From positions 124,001 through 188,000 of the forward strand of contig NZ_AYMR01000007.1 of the NCBI RefSeq assembly GCF_000633535.1: DNA of 64,000 nt, written 5' to 3'. Of the stretch, positions 33,802-49,307 are shown piece by piece (within the stretch, counting starts at the first letter, position 1; every line of letters starts with the position of its first letter). The DNA comes from Leifsonia aquatica H1aii. Its GTDB lineage: Bacteria > Actinomycetota > Actinomycetes > Actinomycetales > Microbacteriaceae. The translations under genes were made by a program, and so were the position numbers. The notes under the pieces were generated by a model. It saw only the letters and a program-made list of their open reading frames with translations. It did no database searches and was not told the origin of the DNA.

Positions 33802-34414
33802 GGCCACCGACTCCCTCCTCCCCCGCGGCACCGGACAGTGGATGGAGGACGCGGACGGCCCGCGCTGGTGGTTCGACTCCGGGTCCCTCGCTCTCGATTT
33901 CGCCTACACCGGCGGTCTCGACCGTCCCGACGCGTCCCAGCCGGTGAGCGATTCCGCCGGTCTCAACGAGTGGCTCGTCGACCGCTTCCCCGAGGTGGCC
34001 CCCACGGCCGGCGAGCGCGAGTTCCGCGACGCCTCCGCCCTGCGCTCCGCGATCGGCCGCCTCGCGCGGCACGCCAGCCGGGGCGAGGCGCTCGCGCCGG
34101 ACGACGTGGACGTCGTCAACCTCTTCGCCGCCACGCCGGACATCCCTCCCGTCCTTCCGGGCGGCGGACGGCAGGCCGGCCGCACCAACGCGCGGCCGCA
34201 TCAGGCGCTGGGCTCCGTCGCGCGCGACGCGGTGCGCCTCTTCGGTCCCGGGGCGGACGGCCGCATCCGCGAGTGCTCGGCGGACGACTGCGAGCTGGTC
34301 TACCTGGACACGTCGCGTAGCGGCAACCGACGCTGGTGCTCCATGCAGCGGTGCGGCAACCGGGCCAAGGTCCGCGCCCATCGTGCCCGCGCCGGAGCCC
34401 GCACGGCACGATAG
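33800..34414 (+). CDS. CGNR zinc finger / ABATE domain transcriptional regulator
   Basis: This 204-residue protein has an N-terminal ABATE-type domain ([46 protein letters not shown]) and a C-terminal CGNR zinc finger, with C-x4-C in ECSADDC and C-x4-C-GNR in [17 protein letters not shown]. These proteins are predicted one-component regulators, with the zinc finger binding DNA. A perfect dyad overlaps its own start. The pxpABC operon follows 104 nt downstream, so it may regulate 5-oxoproline use; this is inferred from position only. Confidence 0.88.
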   Translation: MATDSLLPRGTGQWMEDADGPRWWFDSGSLALDFAYTGGLDRPDASQPVSDSAGLNEWLVDRFPEVAPTAGEREFRDASALRSAIGRLARHASRGEALAPDDVDVVNLFAATPDIPPVLPGGGRQAGRTNARPHQALGSVARDAVRLFGPGADGRIRECSADDCELVYLDTSRSGNRRWCSMQRCGNRAKVRAHRARAGARTAR

Positions 34415-34422
34415 CCGCGCCG

Positions 34423-34512
34423 CGACGGGTACGCCGTGCTCGACGGGCACGCCGTGATCGATGGGTACGCCGTGATCGACGGGTACGCCGTGATCGACCG
34501 GCACGCCACAAT
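34423..34512. repeat. Five tandem 18-bp repeats upstream of pxpA
   Basis: Five consecutive 18-bp units of the type CGACGGGTACGCCGTGAT lie back to back, at 34423, 34441, 34459, 34477 and 34495. The last unit diverges and ends in CACAAT, the likely -10 for pxpA, which lies 6 nt before the start. They could be a repeated protein-binding site or slippage-prone sequence. Confidence 0.9.
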
Positions 34513-34518
34513 AGGGGG

Positions 34519-35280
34519 ATGGCACGCTCCGTCGACCTGAACTGCGACCTCGGCGAGTCCTTCGGCGCCTGGACGATGGGGGACGACGACGCGCTGCTGC
34601 GGATCGTCACCAGCGCGAACGTCGCCTGCGGATTCCACGCGGGCGATCCCGCGACCATGCTCGCCACCTGCCGCACCGCTGCCGCCCGCGACGTGGCCGT
34701 CGGCGCGCACGTCTCCTATCGCGACTTGGCGGGGTTCGGTCGCCGCGCGATGGACGTCGCGCCCGACGACCTCCGGGCGGAGACGCTCTACCAGCTCTCC
34801 GCGCTCACCGGCATCGCCCGCGTCGCCGGCGCCCGGGTGGCGTACGTGAAGCCGCACGGCGCGCTCTACAACCGCATCGTCCACGACACCGCGCAGGCGC
34901 GCGCGGTGGCCCGGGCGGTCGCCGCCTTCGACCCGGCGCTCGCGCTGCTCGGGCTGGCCGGGTCCGCGATCGAACGGGAGGCGTCCGAGGCCGGGCTGCG
35001 GTTCGTGCGCGAAGCCTTCGTCGACCGCGCCTACCGGGCCGACGGCACCCTCGTCCCGCGCACCGAGCCCGGCGCCGTGCTGCACGGCGACTCCGGCATC
35101 GCCGAGCGCGCTCTGCGACTGGTCGCCGAGGGCCGCGTCGTCGCGATCGACGGCACGGACATCGCCGTCGACGTCGACTCCCTGTGCGTGCACGGCGATT
35201 CGCCGGGCGCCGTGGAGATGGCGCGCGCGGTGCGGAGCCGGCTGGACGACGCCGGGGTCGTGATCGAGGCGTTCGCGTGA
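34519..35280 (+). CDS. pxpA: 5-oxoprolinase subunit PxpA (LamB/YcsF family)
   Basis: PxpA is the catalytic subunit that, with PxpBC, cleaves 5-oxoproline to glutamate using ATP. The 253-residue protein begins with the family signature [14 protein letters not shown]. It also has [46 protein letters not shown] and [14 protein letters not shown], which carry the metal and substrate residues. The length is standard. pxpB and pxpC follow with 4-nt GTGA overlaps. The start at 34519 follows CACAAT by 6 nt, suggesting a leaderless start; GGGGG abuts the ATG and is too close to serve as a Shine-Dalgarno. Confidence 0.94.
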   Translation: MARSVDLNCDLGESFGAWTMGDDDALLRIVTSANVACGFHAGDPATMLATCRTAAARDVAVGAHVSYRDLAGFGRRAMDVAPDDLRAETLYQLSALTGIARVAGARVAYVKPHGALYNRIVHDTAQARAVARAVAAFDPALALLGLAGSAIEREASEAGLRFVREAFVDRAYRADGTLVPRTEPGAVLHGDSGIAERALRLVAEGRVVAIDGTDIAVDVDSLCVHGDSPGAVEMARAVRSRLDDAGVVIEAFA

Positions 35281-35894
35281 GCGTGCGCGTCCTCCCCTCG
35301 GGCGAGCGGGCACTGCTCGCCGAACTGGACAGCCTCGACGACGTCCTCGCCCTGTACCGCGCGCTGGATGCCGAGCGGCCGGCCGGTGTCGTCGATCTCG
35401 TCCCCGCCGCGCGAACCGTGGGGGTCGTCGTCGACCCGCGCGTGCTTCCGCTCAGCGCGGCCCAGGCCTGGATCGAGCGCACCCGCCCCCGCCCGGCCGC
35501 GCCGGCGGAGCAGACCGTGGTCGAGATCCCGGTGCGCTACGACGGCCCCGATCTCGCCGAGGCCGCCGCCCTGCTCACGCTCACGCCCGCGGAGCTGGTC
35601 TCGCTGCACACCTCCTCGCCGTGGCGGGTCGCCTTCGGAGGATTCGCCCCCGGCTTCGGCTATCTCGTCACCGATCACGAACGGCTCCGGGTGCCGCGCC
35701 GGGCGACACCGCGCACGTCCGTCCCGGCCGGGGCCGTCGGCCTGGCCGGCGAGTTCAGCGGTGTGTACCCGCGCTCGAGCCCGGGAGGCTGGCAGCTGAT
35801 CGGCACGACCGACCTGGTGCTGTGGGACGTCGCGGCCGATCCGCCCGCGCTGCTGCGGCCAGGCGTGTCGGTGCGGTTCCGGGAGGCGCCGTGA
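35277..35894 (+). CDS. pxpB: 5-oxoprolinase subunit PxpB (KipI-like)
   Basis: PxpB is one of the two subunits homologous to allophanate hydrolase subunits 1 and 2 that phosphorylate or activate 5-oxoproline. The 205-residue protein has the KipI-type core: [13 protein letters not shown] at the start, [17 protein letters not shown], and [12 protein letters not shown] followed by [28 protein letters not shown]. It overlaps pxpA and pxpC by 4 nt on each side, so all three are translationally coupled and should be made in fixed ratio. Confidence 0.92.
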   Translation: MSVRVLPSGERALLAELDSLDDVLALYRALDAERPAGVVDLVPAARTVGVVVDPRVLPLSAAQAWIERTRPRPAAPAEQTVVEIPVRYDGPDLAEAAALLTLTPAELVSLHTSSPWRVAFGGFAPGFGYLVTDHERLRVPRRATPRTSVPAGAVGLAGEFSGVYPRSSPGGWQLIGTTDLVLWDVAADPPALLRPGVSVRFREAP

Positions 35895-36769
35895 CCCTGC
35901 GCGTGCTGGAGACGGGGCCGCTCGCCCTCGTCGAGGATCTCGGCCGACCCGGCTGGGCGGCGCTCGGCGTCAGCCCGTCGGGCGCACTCGACCGGGCGGC
36001 GCTCCGCCTCGGGAACCGCCTGCTGGGCAATGAGGAGGGGGCGGCGGGTCTGGAGCTGCTGCTCGGCGGGCTGGTCGTCCGTTTCGAGTCGGCCGCCTGG
36101 TTCGCCGTGACCGGAGCCGAAGGGGGCCTCGAGCTCGATGGCCGCCCTGTCGACCCGCATCTCGCTGTGCAGGCGCCGGCGGGTGCCGTACTGCGCGTCG
36201 GGAGGCCGGACCACGGGATGCGGCACTACCTGACCGTGCGGGGCGGCATCGACATGGACCCGGTGCTCGGCTCCCGCTCGTGGGACTCGCTGGCCGGTCT
36301 CGGCCCCGCCCCGGTGCGCGCCGGGGACCTGCTCCGACTCGGCGCCGAGCGCGGCGCGGTCGCCGCACTGGACTTCGTCCCGCTCAGCACGCCGACGCAG
36401 GGCCCGATCGAACTCCGAGCCCACCGCGGTCCGCGCGCGGACTGGTTCACCGACGCGGCTTTCGACGCCGTGCACGACGTGGCCTGGACCGTCAGCGCGG
36501 AGAGCAGTCGGGTCGGCGTGCGTCTCGACCCGCCCGCGGCGGGGCGGCACGCCGGACCCCTGCTCGAACGGCGCATCGCTGCCGAGCTCCCGAGCGAGCC
36601 GATGGTCGCCGGCTCCGTGCAGGTCTCGCCCGACGGCCGGCCCACCGTGCTGCTCGCCGACCACCCGGTCACCGGCGGCTACCCCGTCATCGTCGTCGTC
36701 GCCGAGGCCTCCCTCGACCTCCTGGCGCAGGCGCGCCCCGGCCAGACGGTCACCTTCCGCCGCGCCTGA
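35891..36769 (+). CDS. pxpC: 5-oxoprolinase subunit PxpC (KipA-like biotin-independent carboxyltransferase family)
   Basis: This is a 292-residue KipA/allophanate hydrolase subunit 2-like protein, the partner of PxpB. Family blocks are LRVLETGPLALVEDLGRPGW, GVSPSGALDRAALRLGNRLLGN, YLTVRGGIDMDPVLGSRSWD and the C-terminal VLLADHPVTGGYPVIVVVA. GTG overlaps the pxpB stop by 4 nt. The operon ends here and runs into a tandem palindromic repeat facing the convergent spermidine-synthase-like gene. Actinobacteria and Bacillus use PxpABC to remove the 5-oxoproline that forms spontaneously from glutamine and glutamate. Confidence 0.92.
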   Translation: MTLRVLETGPLALVEDLGRPGWAALGVSPSGALDRAALRLGNRLLGNEEGAAGLELLLGGLVVRFESAAWFAVTGAEGGLELDGRPVDPHLAVQAPAGAVLRVGRPDHGMRHYLTVRGGIDMDPVLGSRSWDSLAGLGPAPVRAGDLLRLGAERGAVAALDFVPLSTPTQGPIELRAHRGPRADWFTDAAFDAVHDVAWTVSAESSRVGVRLDPPAAGRHAGPLLERRIAAELPSEPMVAGSVQVSPDGRPTVLLADHPVTGGYPVIVVVAEASLDLLAQARPGQTVTFRRA

Positions 36770-36771
36770 CG

Positions 36772-36902
36772 GCGACCCCGCGACTGCCGGGGTCGCATCC
36801 TGTCGCTCCGGTGAGGGGGGAGCGACGTTTCGCGACCCCGCGACTGCCGGGGTCGCATCCTGTCGCTCCGGTGAGGGGGGAGCGACGTTTCGCGACCCCG
36901 CG
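36772..36902. repeat. Exact 60-bp tandem duplication, palindromic repeat family B copies 2 and 3
   Basis: Two identical 60-bp units (36772-36831, 36832-36891) and a third partial unit follow each other. Each unit has a 9-bp hairpin (GCGACCCCG with CGGGGTCGC, 7-nt loop) and an 8-bp hairpin (GTCGCTCC with GGAGCGAC, 9-nt loop). It lies between the convergent pxpC and spermidine-synthase-like genes and resembles 16704-16762. Confidence 0.93.
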
Positions 36903-36908
36903 GCGCGC

Positions 36909-37775
36909 TCAGTCGCGCCGGTTGCCGGTCTGGAAGATGCTCCGCGCGGGAGGCGGCGAGGGCACGCTGGTCGCATCCGTCACGATCGCGGCGCTCGCCG
37001 CGAACGCGCGCAGCTCCTCGCCCGCGACCGCCTTGGCCGGGTGCGGGCCGCTGGCGAGCAGGCGCGGCAGCCACTCCATCGGCAACGGTGCGTTCGAGCC
37101 GACCAGCACCACGTTCCCGAACCGGCGCCCCTTGAGCACCTGCGTCTCTGCCAGGGCCGCCACATGGTCGACGGCCGCGCCCAGCGTGGACACCTGGCTC
37201 CGCGCGAACGCGAGCGGCGGCCCGTCGGCGACGTTCACCAGCACGATCCCGCCGGGCTTCAGCAGCGACACCGCCGAGCGGTAGAACTCGATGCTCGTCA
37301 CATGCGCCGGAGTCCGTGCGCCGCTGAAGATGTCGATCACGAGCAGGTCGACCTCGCCGCGCAGACCCGCGGGCAGCTTGCCCACCACCTCGCGCGCGTC
37401 GCCGTGCCGGATGCGGATCTGCGCGTAGCGCGGCAGCGGCAGTTCCTGGCGCACCAGATCCACCAGCCGGCTCTCCAGCTCAACGACCTGCTGCCGCGAC
37501 CCCGGGCGTGTGTACGCGACGTACCGGGGGAGCGTCAGAGCACCCGCCCCCAGATGCACCGCCGTGATGGGTTCACCGGGCTCGCCGATCAGGTCGATCA
37601 CATTGCCCATCCGCTGCACGTACTCGAAGAACAGCTGCGCGGGATCGTCCAGGTTCACGTGCGACTGGGGCGTCCCGTCGACGACGAGCTGGTAGGCGCC
37701 GGGCACGAACCGGTCCGGCTCCACGCTGGCGGTGAAGCCGCTCTCGGACAGGACGACCGACGGGTTCTCTGGCAC
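36909..37775 (-). CDS. Spermidine synthase-like methyltransferase-fold protein
   Basis: This 288-residue protein has the spermidine synthase-like Rossmann core: SHVNLDDPAQLFFEYVQRMGNVID, then AVHLGAGALTLPRYVAYTRPGSRQQVVELE (the nucleotide-binding loop plus acidic end of beta-2), DLLVIDIFSGARTP, and LLKPGGIVLVNVADGPP. The canonical GGGDGG loop is HLGAGAL here, so true polyamine transfer is not assured; many actinobacterial members are simply called spermine/spermidine synthase-like. GTG 37775 has GGAG upstream. No polyamine genes are nearby. Confidence 0.8.
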   Translation of the reverse strand: MPENPSVVLSESGFTASVEPDRFVPGAYQLVVDGTPQSHVNLDDPAQLFFEYVQRMGNVIDLIGEPGEPITAVHLGAGALTLPRYVAYTRPGSRQQVVELESRLVDLVRQELPLPRYAQIRIRHGDAREVVGKLPAGLRGEVDLLVIDIFSGARTPAHVTSIEFYRSAVSLLKPGGIVLVNVADGPPLAFARSQVSTLGAAVDHVAALAETQVLKGRRFGNVVLVGSNAPLPMEWLPRLLASGPHPAKAVAGEELRAFAASAAIVTDATSVPSPPPARSIFQTGNRRD

Positions 37776-37951
37776 GGGCTCCAGCGTAGCCCGGTGCCGT
37801 CGCCGGACCTGGCCCCGCGCCGTCGGCCTGCACGCACCGGCCTCCACCCGCCGATCTCCACCCGCGTCTCCACCCCAGGGCGGTGCCGCCCGCGGCCGCC
37901 TCGCGTCACGCTGAAGGGGTAGGTCGGAGGCTCCGGCCGGGAAGGCTCGTC

Positions 37952-38470
37952 ATGACGGTTCAGACGCTCGGGAACGCGGTGCTCATCCTGCTGCTCATCG
38001 GATGGGTGGGATACAAGCAACTCGTGTGGCGGCCGGTCGTGGTGGCCCGGATGTGGCGTGGGCCGGCGATCCTCGCCATCGTGGGAGCCGTGCTGCTGGT
38101 GCAGCAGGTGAAGCCGACCCAGCTGACCGCGCTCGACCTCGCCGTGATCGTGGGGGAGCTGCTGCTCTCGCTCGGCATCGGCGCCTGGATGGGCTCGATC
38201 GCCCGATTCCGCCCGCTCCCGCAGCCGGTGGCCACCGGCAAGGACGGCCGCGACATCGCCGTGTACGAGTCGCGCACCGGTGTGCTCGGGCTGGTGCTGT
38301 GGGTGGCGGTCATCGCCGTCCGCGTCGGGGTGGACGTGGCGGCCACACAGGCGGGCTCGCACCTGGCCGCGGCGACCGGAGCCATCCTGCTGGTCTTCGC
38401 GGCGAACCGGGCGGCGCGCACCGCGGTCTTCGCGGCGCGTCTCGATCGGCACCGCGCCCTCGCAGCATGA
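37952..38470 (+). CDS. Five-helix membrane protein (CcdC/DUF1453-like)
   Basis: This 172-residue protein has five hydrophobic segments (starting LGNAVLILLLIGWVGYKQL) and a short soluble loop with VATGKDGRDIAVYESRTG. The fold and spacing recall CcdC-type/DUF1453 proteins, but I am not certain. It lies 7 nt before the histidine kinase gene and probably shares its transcript, so it may sense or be controlled together with the two-component system. GGGAAGG precedes ATG 37952. Confidence 0.68.
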   Translation: MTVQTLGNAVLILLLIGWVGYKQLVWRPVVVARMWRGPAILAIVGAVLLVQQVKPTQLTALDLAVIVGELLLSLGIGAWMGSIARFRPLPQPVATGKDGRDIAVYESRTGVLGLVLWVAVIAVRVGVDVAATQAGSHLAAATGAILLVFAANRAARTAVFAARLDRHRALAA

Positions 38471-38477
38471 TGGTGCT

Positions 38478-39689
38478 GTGACCTCTTCGACCTGGCCCGG
38501 CTGGCTGGCGCTCACGCTCAACATCGTGGGCGCCGGCTTCGTCGCGTACTCCATCGTCGGCTCCCACTCGGCGGACCGCCCGGGCTGGGTGCTGGTCCTG
38601 GGGCTGCTCGCCGTGGTCACCTGGATCGCCCGCAGTCTGTGCGCGGTCCTGGACGCCCGCCGCACGGCCCTGGTGCTCGCACTGGTGTCGGCCGCCGCGG
38701 GCGCGATCGCGACACCGGGGACGGACGGGATCGCCGTGGTGCCGGTGATCGTGGCGGTCCTGGCGCTGATCGGCGATGTCCGTCGACCCCTCCTCCTCGG
38801 GCTCGTCGTCGCCACGGCCTCCATCGCATTGATCGTGGCGGGCGCGCTCCCGTTCGACTCGCCGGTGGTCGCCGTGCTCGGCGAGCTCGCCGGCGTCCTG
38901 CTCGGCGTCTTCGCCGGGTTGAGCCGTCGCCAGTTCCGCCGTTCGGAGGAGCAGGCCGTCCTCCTGCGCGAGCGCGAGGCGGCCATCCGGGAGGAGACGG
39001 CACGGATCACCCTCGCCCGCGATCTCCACGATGTGCTCGCGCACAGTCTCGGCGGGCTGGTCGTCCAGCTCGACGCGGTCGACGCGGTGCTGGAGGCCGG
39101 GGACGTCGAGGCGGCGCGACGCCGGGTGATCGACGCCCGGGGCCTGGCGGTGGACGGCTTGGCGGATGCCCGGCGCGCGGTGGCGGCGCTCCGCGACCCG
39201 GGGGCGGCCGCGGCGGCGACGGTGGGCCCGGAGGCGTTCGCCGTCGACCTCGACGATCTGATCGGCGCCCACCGGGCGCTCGGCGGCGTGGCCGCCCTGA
39301 CGGTCTCGGGGACGCCGCGCGCGCTGTCGGCGGCCCAGGCCGCCGCGCTGCAGCGAGCCCTCCAGGAGTCGCTGGTCAACGCCCGCAAACACGCGCCGGG
39401 ACAACCCGTCGAGGGCGAGCTCTCCTGGCAGGATGACCGGGTGACCCTGCGCGTCTCCAATCCGCTCCCCGCCGGCACCGACTCCGGCAGTGCGCTCGCC
39501 GGCGACCCTCTCGCCCGCAGCACGGTCGCCCGCAGCACGGGCGCCCGGAGTCCGCTCGCCCGCAGTGGAGGGGGCCGTGGGCTGGAGGGCATGCGCGAGC
39601 GCTTCGCCGCCCTCCCGCTCGGCGGCGCGGCAACGGCGGACGCCGAGGGGGACCGGTTCACGGTGACCGTCGAGGCGAGGCTGGCATGA
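38478..39689 (+). CDS. Two-component sensor histidine kinase (NarL/LiaS-type, HisKA_3)
   Basis: This is a 403-residue membrane kinase. The N-terminal 140 or so residues hold four to five helices with no large extracellular domain, which suits sensing within or at the membrane. The dimerisation and phosphoacceptor motif ARDLHDVLAHSLGGLVVQLD contains His184. The ATPase domain has the N box LQESLVNARKHAPG and the G box GRGLEGMRERFA. Between them sits an unusual low-complexity ARSTVARSTGARSPLARS stretch. It pairs with the response regulator whose start overlaps its stop by 4 nt. Confidence 0.92.
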   Translation: MTSSTWPGWLALTLNIVGAGFVAYSIVGSHSADRPGWVLVLGLLAVVTWIARSLCAVLDARRTALVLALVSAAAGAIATPGTDGIAVVPVIVAVLALIGDVRRPLLLGLVVATASIALIVAGALPFDSPVVAVLGELAGVLLGVFAGLSRRQFRRSEEQAVLLREREAAIREETARITLARDLHDVLAHSLGGLVVQLDAVDAVLEAGDVEAARRRVIDARGLAVDGLADARRAVAALRDPGAAAAATVGPEAFAVDLDDLIGAHRALGGVAALTVSGTPRALSAAQAAALQRALQESLVNARKHAPGQPVEGELSWQDDRVTLRVSNPLPAGTDSGSALAGDPLARSTVARSTGARSPLARSGGGRGLEGMRERFAALPLGGAATADAEGDRFTVTVEARLA

Positions 39690-40360
39690 GTGACGAGCAG
39701 CGGACGATCCGCGTGATCGTCGCCGACGACCAGGCCATCATCCGCGACGGCCTCGTCACGGTCCTCGGGCTCCTTCCCGACGTCACGGTGGTGGGGGAGG
39801 CCGCCGACGGCGAGCAGGCGGTCGCGCTCGCCGTGGCCGAACGGCCCGACGTCGCCCTGATGGATCTGCGGATGCCGGGCGTGGACGGCGTCGCCGCCAC
39901 CGAGCGGATCACCCGCGAGGCGCCGGGCACCGCCGTCCTGGTGCTCACGACGTACGCCGACGACGAGTCCATCCTCGCGGCGCTGCGGGCGGGTGCCCGC
40001 GGCTACCTCACCAAGGACGCCGGACGCGCCGAGCTGGCCGCCGCCGTCCGGGCCGTGGCGAACGGCCAGTCCACCTTCGCGCCCGAGGTCGGGGCGCGCA
40101 TCGTCAGCTCGCTCACCTCTGCTCCCGCTCCCGCCGTCGCGCAGCCGGAGTCCCCGGCGGCGGGACTGCTCGCCCGCTTCCCCGCGCTCACGCCGCGCGA
40201 GGCCGAGGTCCTCGCGCTCGTCGGCGACGGCCGGAGCAATCCGGAGATCGCGGCGGCGCTGTTCGTCAGCGTGGCGACGGTCAAGACGCACATCAACGCG
40301 ATCTTCGCCAAGCTCGCCGTGCGCGACCGCGCCCAGGCGATCGCCCTCGTCCGCTCCTGA
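39686..40360 (+). CDS. NarL/LuxR family response regulator
   Basis: This is a 224-residue response regulator. The receiver domain (about 8-122) has the acidic pair ADD at 13-15, the phosphoacceptor Asp60 in ALMDLRMPG, Thr in LVLTTYAD and Lys in LTKDAG. A linker rich in Pro/Ala leads to a LuxR-type helix-turn-helix (about 163-216) with LTPREAEVLALVGDGRSNPE and SVATVKTHINAIFAKL. It is translationally coupled to its kinase. The targets are unknown; the upstream membrane gene or its own operon is likely. Confidence 0.94.
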   Translation: MSDEQRTIRVIVADDQAIIRDGLVTVLGLLPDVTVVGEAADGEQAVALAVAERPDVALMDLRMPGVDGVAATERITREAPGTAVLVLTTYADDESILAALRAGARGYLTKDAGRAELAAAVRAVANGQSTFAPEVGARIVSSLTSAPAPAVAQPESPAAGLLARFPALTPREAEVLALVGDGRSNPEIAAALFVSVATVKTHINAIFAKLAVRDRAQAIALVRS

Positions 40361-40428
40361 GCAGATCGCCGGTCCCGTCGCCCGCCCGGTGACTACCGCC
40401 GATCACCGAGGCGGAGGAGGATGACGGC

Positions 40429-41457
40429 ATGACGGACCGGGTGCTGGTGACGGGGGGATCGGGGTTCGTCGGAGCGCACTGCGTCGCGGCCCTCCTCCAG
40501 GCCGGCTACGACGTCCGCGCCAGTGTGCGCTCGCCCGCCCGTGCCGCCGACGTGCGCGCCCAGCTCGCGGTCGCCGGCGTCGACGACCCGGGGGAGCGCC
40601 TGACCTTCGCGATCGCCGACCTGACGCGGGACGACGGCTGGGCCGAGGCGGTGGACGGCTGCCGTTTCGTGCTGCACGTCGCCTCCCCGTTCCCGTCGCG
40701 TCAGCCGAAGGACCCGGGCGAGCTGATCGTCCCCGCCCGCGACGGCGCCCTGCGCGTGCTCCGCGCCGCCCGCGCCGCCGGGGTGGAACGCGTCGTGCAG
40801 ACGTCGTCGTTCGCCGCGATCGGTTACGGCCACGAGCCGGCCGACCGGCTGTTCACCGAGCGCGACTGGACCGAGCTCGACAGCGGAAGACCGGTGAGCC
40901 CGTACGCGCAGTCGAAGACGATCGCCGAACGTGCGGCGTGGCGGTTCGTCGAGAGCGAGGGAGGGGCGCTCCAGCTGGCCGTCGTCAACCCGGTCGGCAT
41001 CCTCGGGCCGGTGCTCGGTCCGGGCGTCTCGAGCTCGGTCGAGCTGATCCGCCTCGTGCGGGACGGCCGGCTCCCGCGCCTGCCCGACGTGTGGTTCGGC
41101 ATCGTCGACGTGCGTGACGTCGCGTCGCTGCACCTGCTGGCGATGACCCGGCCGGAGGCCGCGGGCGAACGTTTCCTCGCCGTCGCCGGGGAGGTGATGA
41201 GTGCGCAGCAGGTCGCCGCGTTCATCCGCGGGCGTCTCGGCGAGGAGGCCGCGCGGCGGGTCCCGACGAAGGTCATGCCCGAGTGGATGCTGCGCCTGAT
41301 CGCGCCCGTGAGCCGGACGGTCCGCGACGCGCTGCCCGACATCGGCGTGAAGCGCCGGGGCACCTCGGAAAAGGCACGGGATCTGCTCGGCTGGAGTCCG
41401 CGTTCGCGCGAGACGGCCCTCGCCGCGACGATCGACAGCCTCCCGACGCGGCGCTGA
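40429..41457 (+). CDS. NAD(P)-dependent epimerase/dehydratase family protein (dihydroflavonol reductase-like extended SDR)
   Basis: This is a 342-residue extended SDR. The cofactor loop is VLVTGGSGFVGAHCVAALL, followed by VRASVRSPARAADV, whose Arg residues suggest NADP. Catalytic Ser is in VQTSSFAAIGYG and Tyr-x-x-x-Lys in SPYAQSKTIAE. It resembles dihydroflavonol-4-reductase/aldehyde reductase proteins that reduce carbonyls. GGAGGAGG lies upstream of the ATG. It is the last gene before the rpoB leader and has a weak GCCCG/CGGGC hairpin after its stop. Confidence 0.9.
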   Translation: MTDRVLVTGGSGFVGAHCVAALLQAGYDVRASVRSPARAADVRAQLAVAGVDDPGERLTFAIADLTRDDGWAEAVDGCRFVLHVASPFPSRQPKDPGELIVPARDGALRVLRAARAAGVERVVQTSSFAAIGYGHEPADRLFTERDWTELDSGRPVSPYAQSKTIAERAAWRFVESEGGALQLAVVNPVGILGPVLGPGVSSSVELIRLVRDGRLPRLPDVWFGIVDVRDVASLHLLAMTRPEAAGERFLAVAGEVMSAQQVAAFIRGRLGEEAARRVPTKVMPEWMLRLIAPVSRTVRDALPDIGVKRRGTSEKARDLLGWSPRSRETALAATIDSLPTRR

Positions 41458-41545
41458 AAAGCCCGGGATCTCGCGGATTCGGGCGGAATAGCAGAGTCTT
41501 GCGCCGGGTTATACAGCACATCCACACCCCCGGTCAAGAAAAGAC

Positions 41546-41575
41546 TGGACACGGCGCGCCCTTTTGACATATAGT
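41546..41575 (+). promoter_or_regulatory. Probable rpoBC promoter
   Basis: TGGACA (41546-41551) and TATAGT (41570-41575) are separated by 18 nt, close to the housekeeping sigma consensus. Transcription would start near 41582 and leave a leader of about 200 nt. TTGACA at 41564-41569 lies inside the spacer and has no matching -10. Confidence 0.65.
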
Positions 41576-41581
41576 TGTTCT

Positions 41582-41781
41582 TTGCGCTCCCAGTCAGATC
41601 TTTCGCCTTCATATTGCGGTCGGCTTCGTCTTTCCCCGCGCGCGTCTGGGCTCGGTCATCCGAGTCATATACGGCGTCCGTGCATCGCTGGGAGTGGCTG
41701 TTCATCAGAACACTCGTCCTGACATCGACATATCACTGACCGACAGTAACCGGCCCGGCGGGGCCCACGGAGGTTATTTCA
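41582..41781 (+). promoter_or_regulatory. Structured rpoB leader RNA
   Basis: The leader can be closed by CTCCCAG (from 41587) pairing with CTGGGAG (41688-41694). Inside lies the hairpin CTCGG-TCAT-CCGAG (41651-41664), and TGTTC-ATCA-GAACA follows at 41699-41712. GGAGG precedes the TTG start. The leader could hold antitermination or feedback control, which is common for rpoBC. Confidence 0.5.
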
Positions 41782-45279
<3,498 letters not shown>

Positions 45280-45328
45280 CCCGGTAGCCAGACCCACCTG
45301 ACGAATTCTTAACAGGAGAGAGTGAACA

Positions 45329-49204
<3,876 letters not shown>

Positions 49205-49218
49205 GGTCCCGTACGATC

Positions 49219-49251
49219 GAAGGCCCTCGGCGCTCTGCGCCGGGGGCCTTC
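49219..49251 (+). terminator. rpoC terminator hairpin
   Basis: GAAGGCCC-t-CGGCG pairs with its complement CGCCG-g-GGGCCTTC around CTCTG, followed by CTCGTTCC with only a weak U-tract. It lies 15 nt after the rpoC stop. Confidence 0.7.
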
Positions 49252-49307
49252 CTCGTTCCCGGCCGCGGGCGTCCGCAGCGGCGGGGAACGTGGGGGAGAA
49301 TGGGAGC

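Noticed and set aside
36909-37775. True spermidine synthase assignment
   Set aside because: The glycine-rich loop is HLGAGAL rather than GGGDGG and no polyamine genes are nearby; kept as spermidine-synthase-like.
41699-41712. LexA (SOS) box-like TGTTC-ATCA-GAACA in the rpoB leader
   Set aside because: Actinobacterial LexA boxes read GAAC-N4-GTTC; the half-sites here are in the opposite order.
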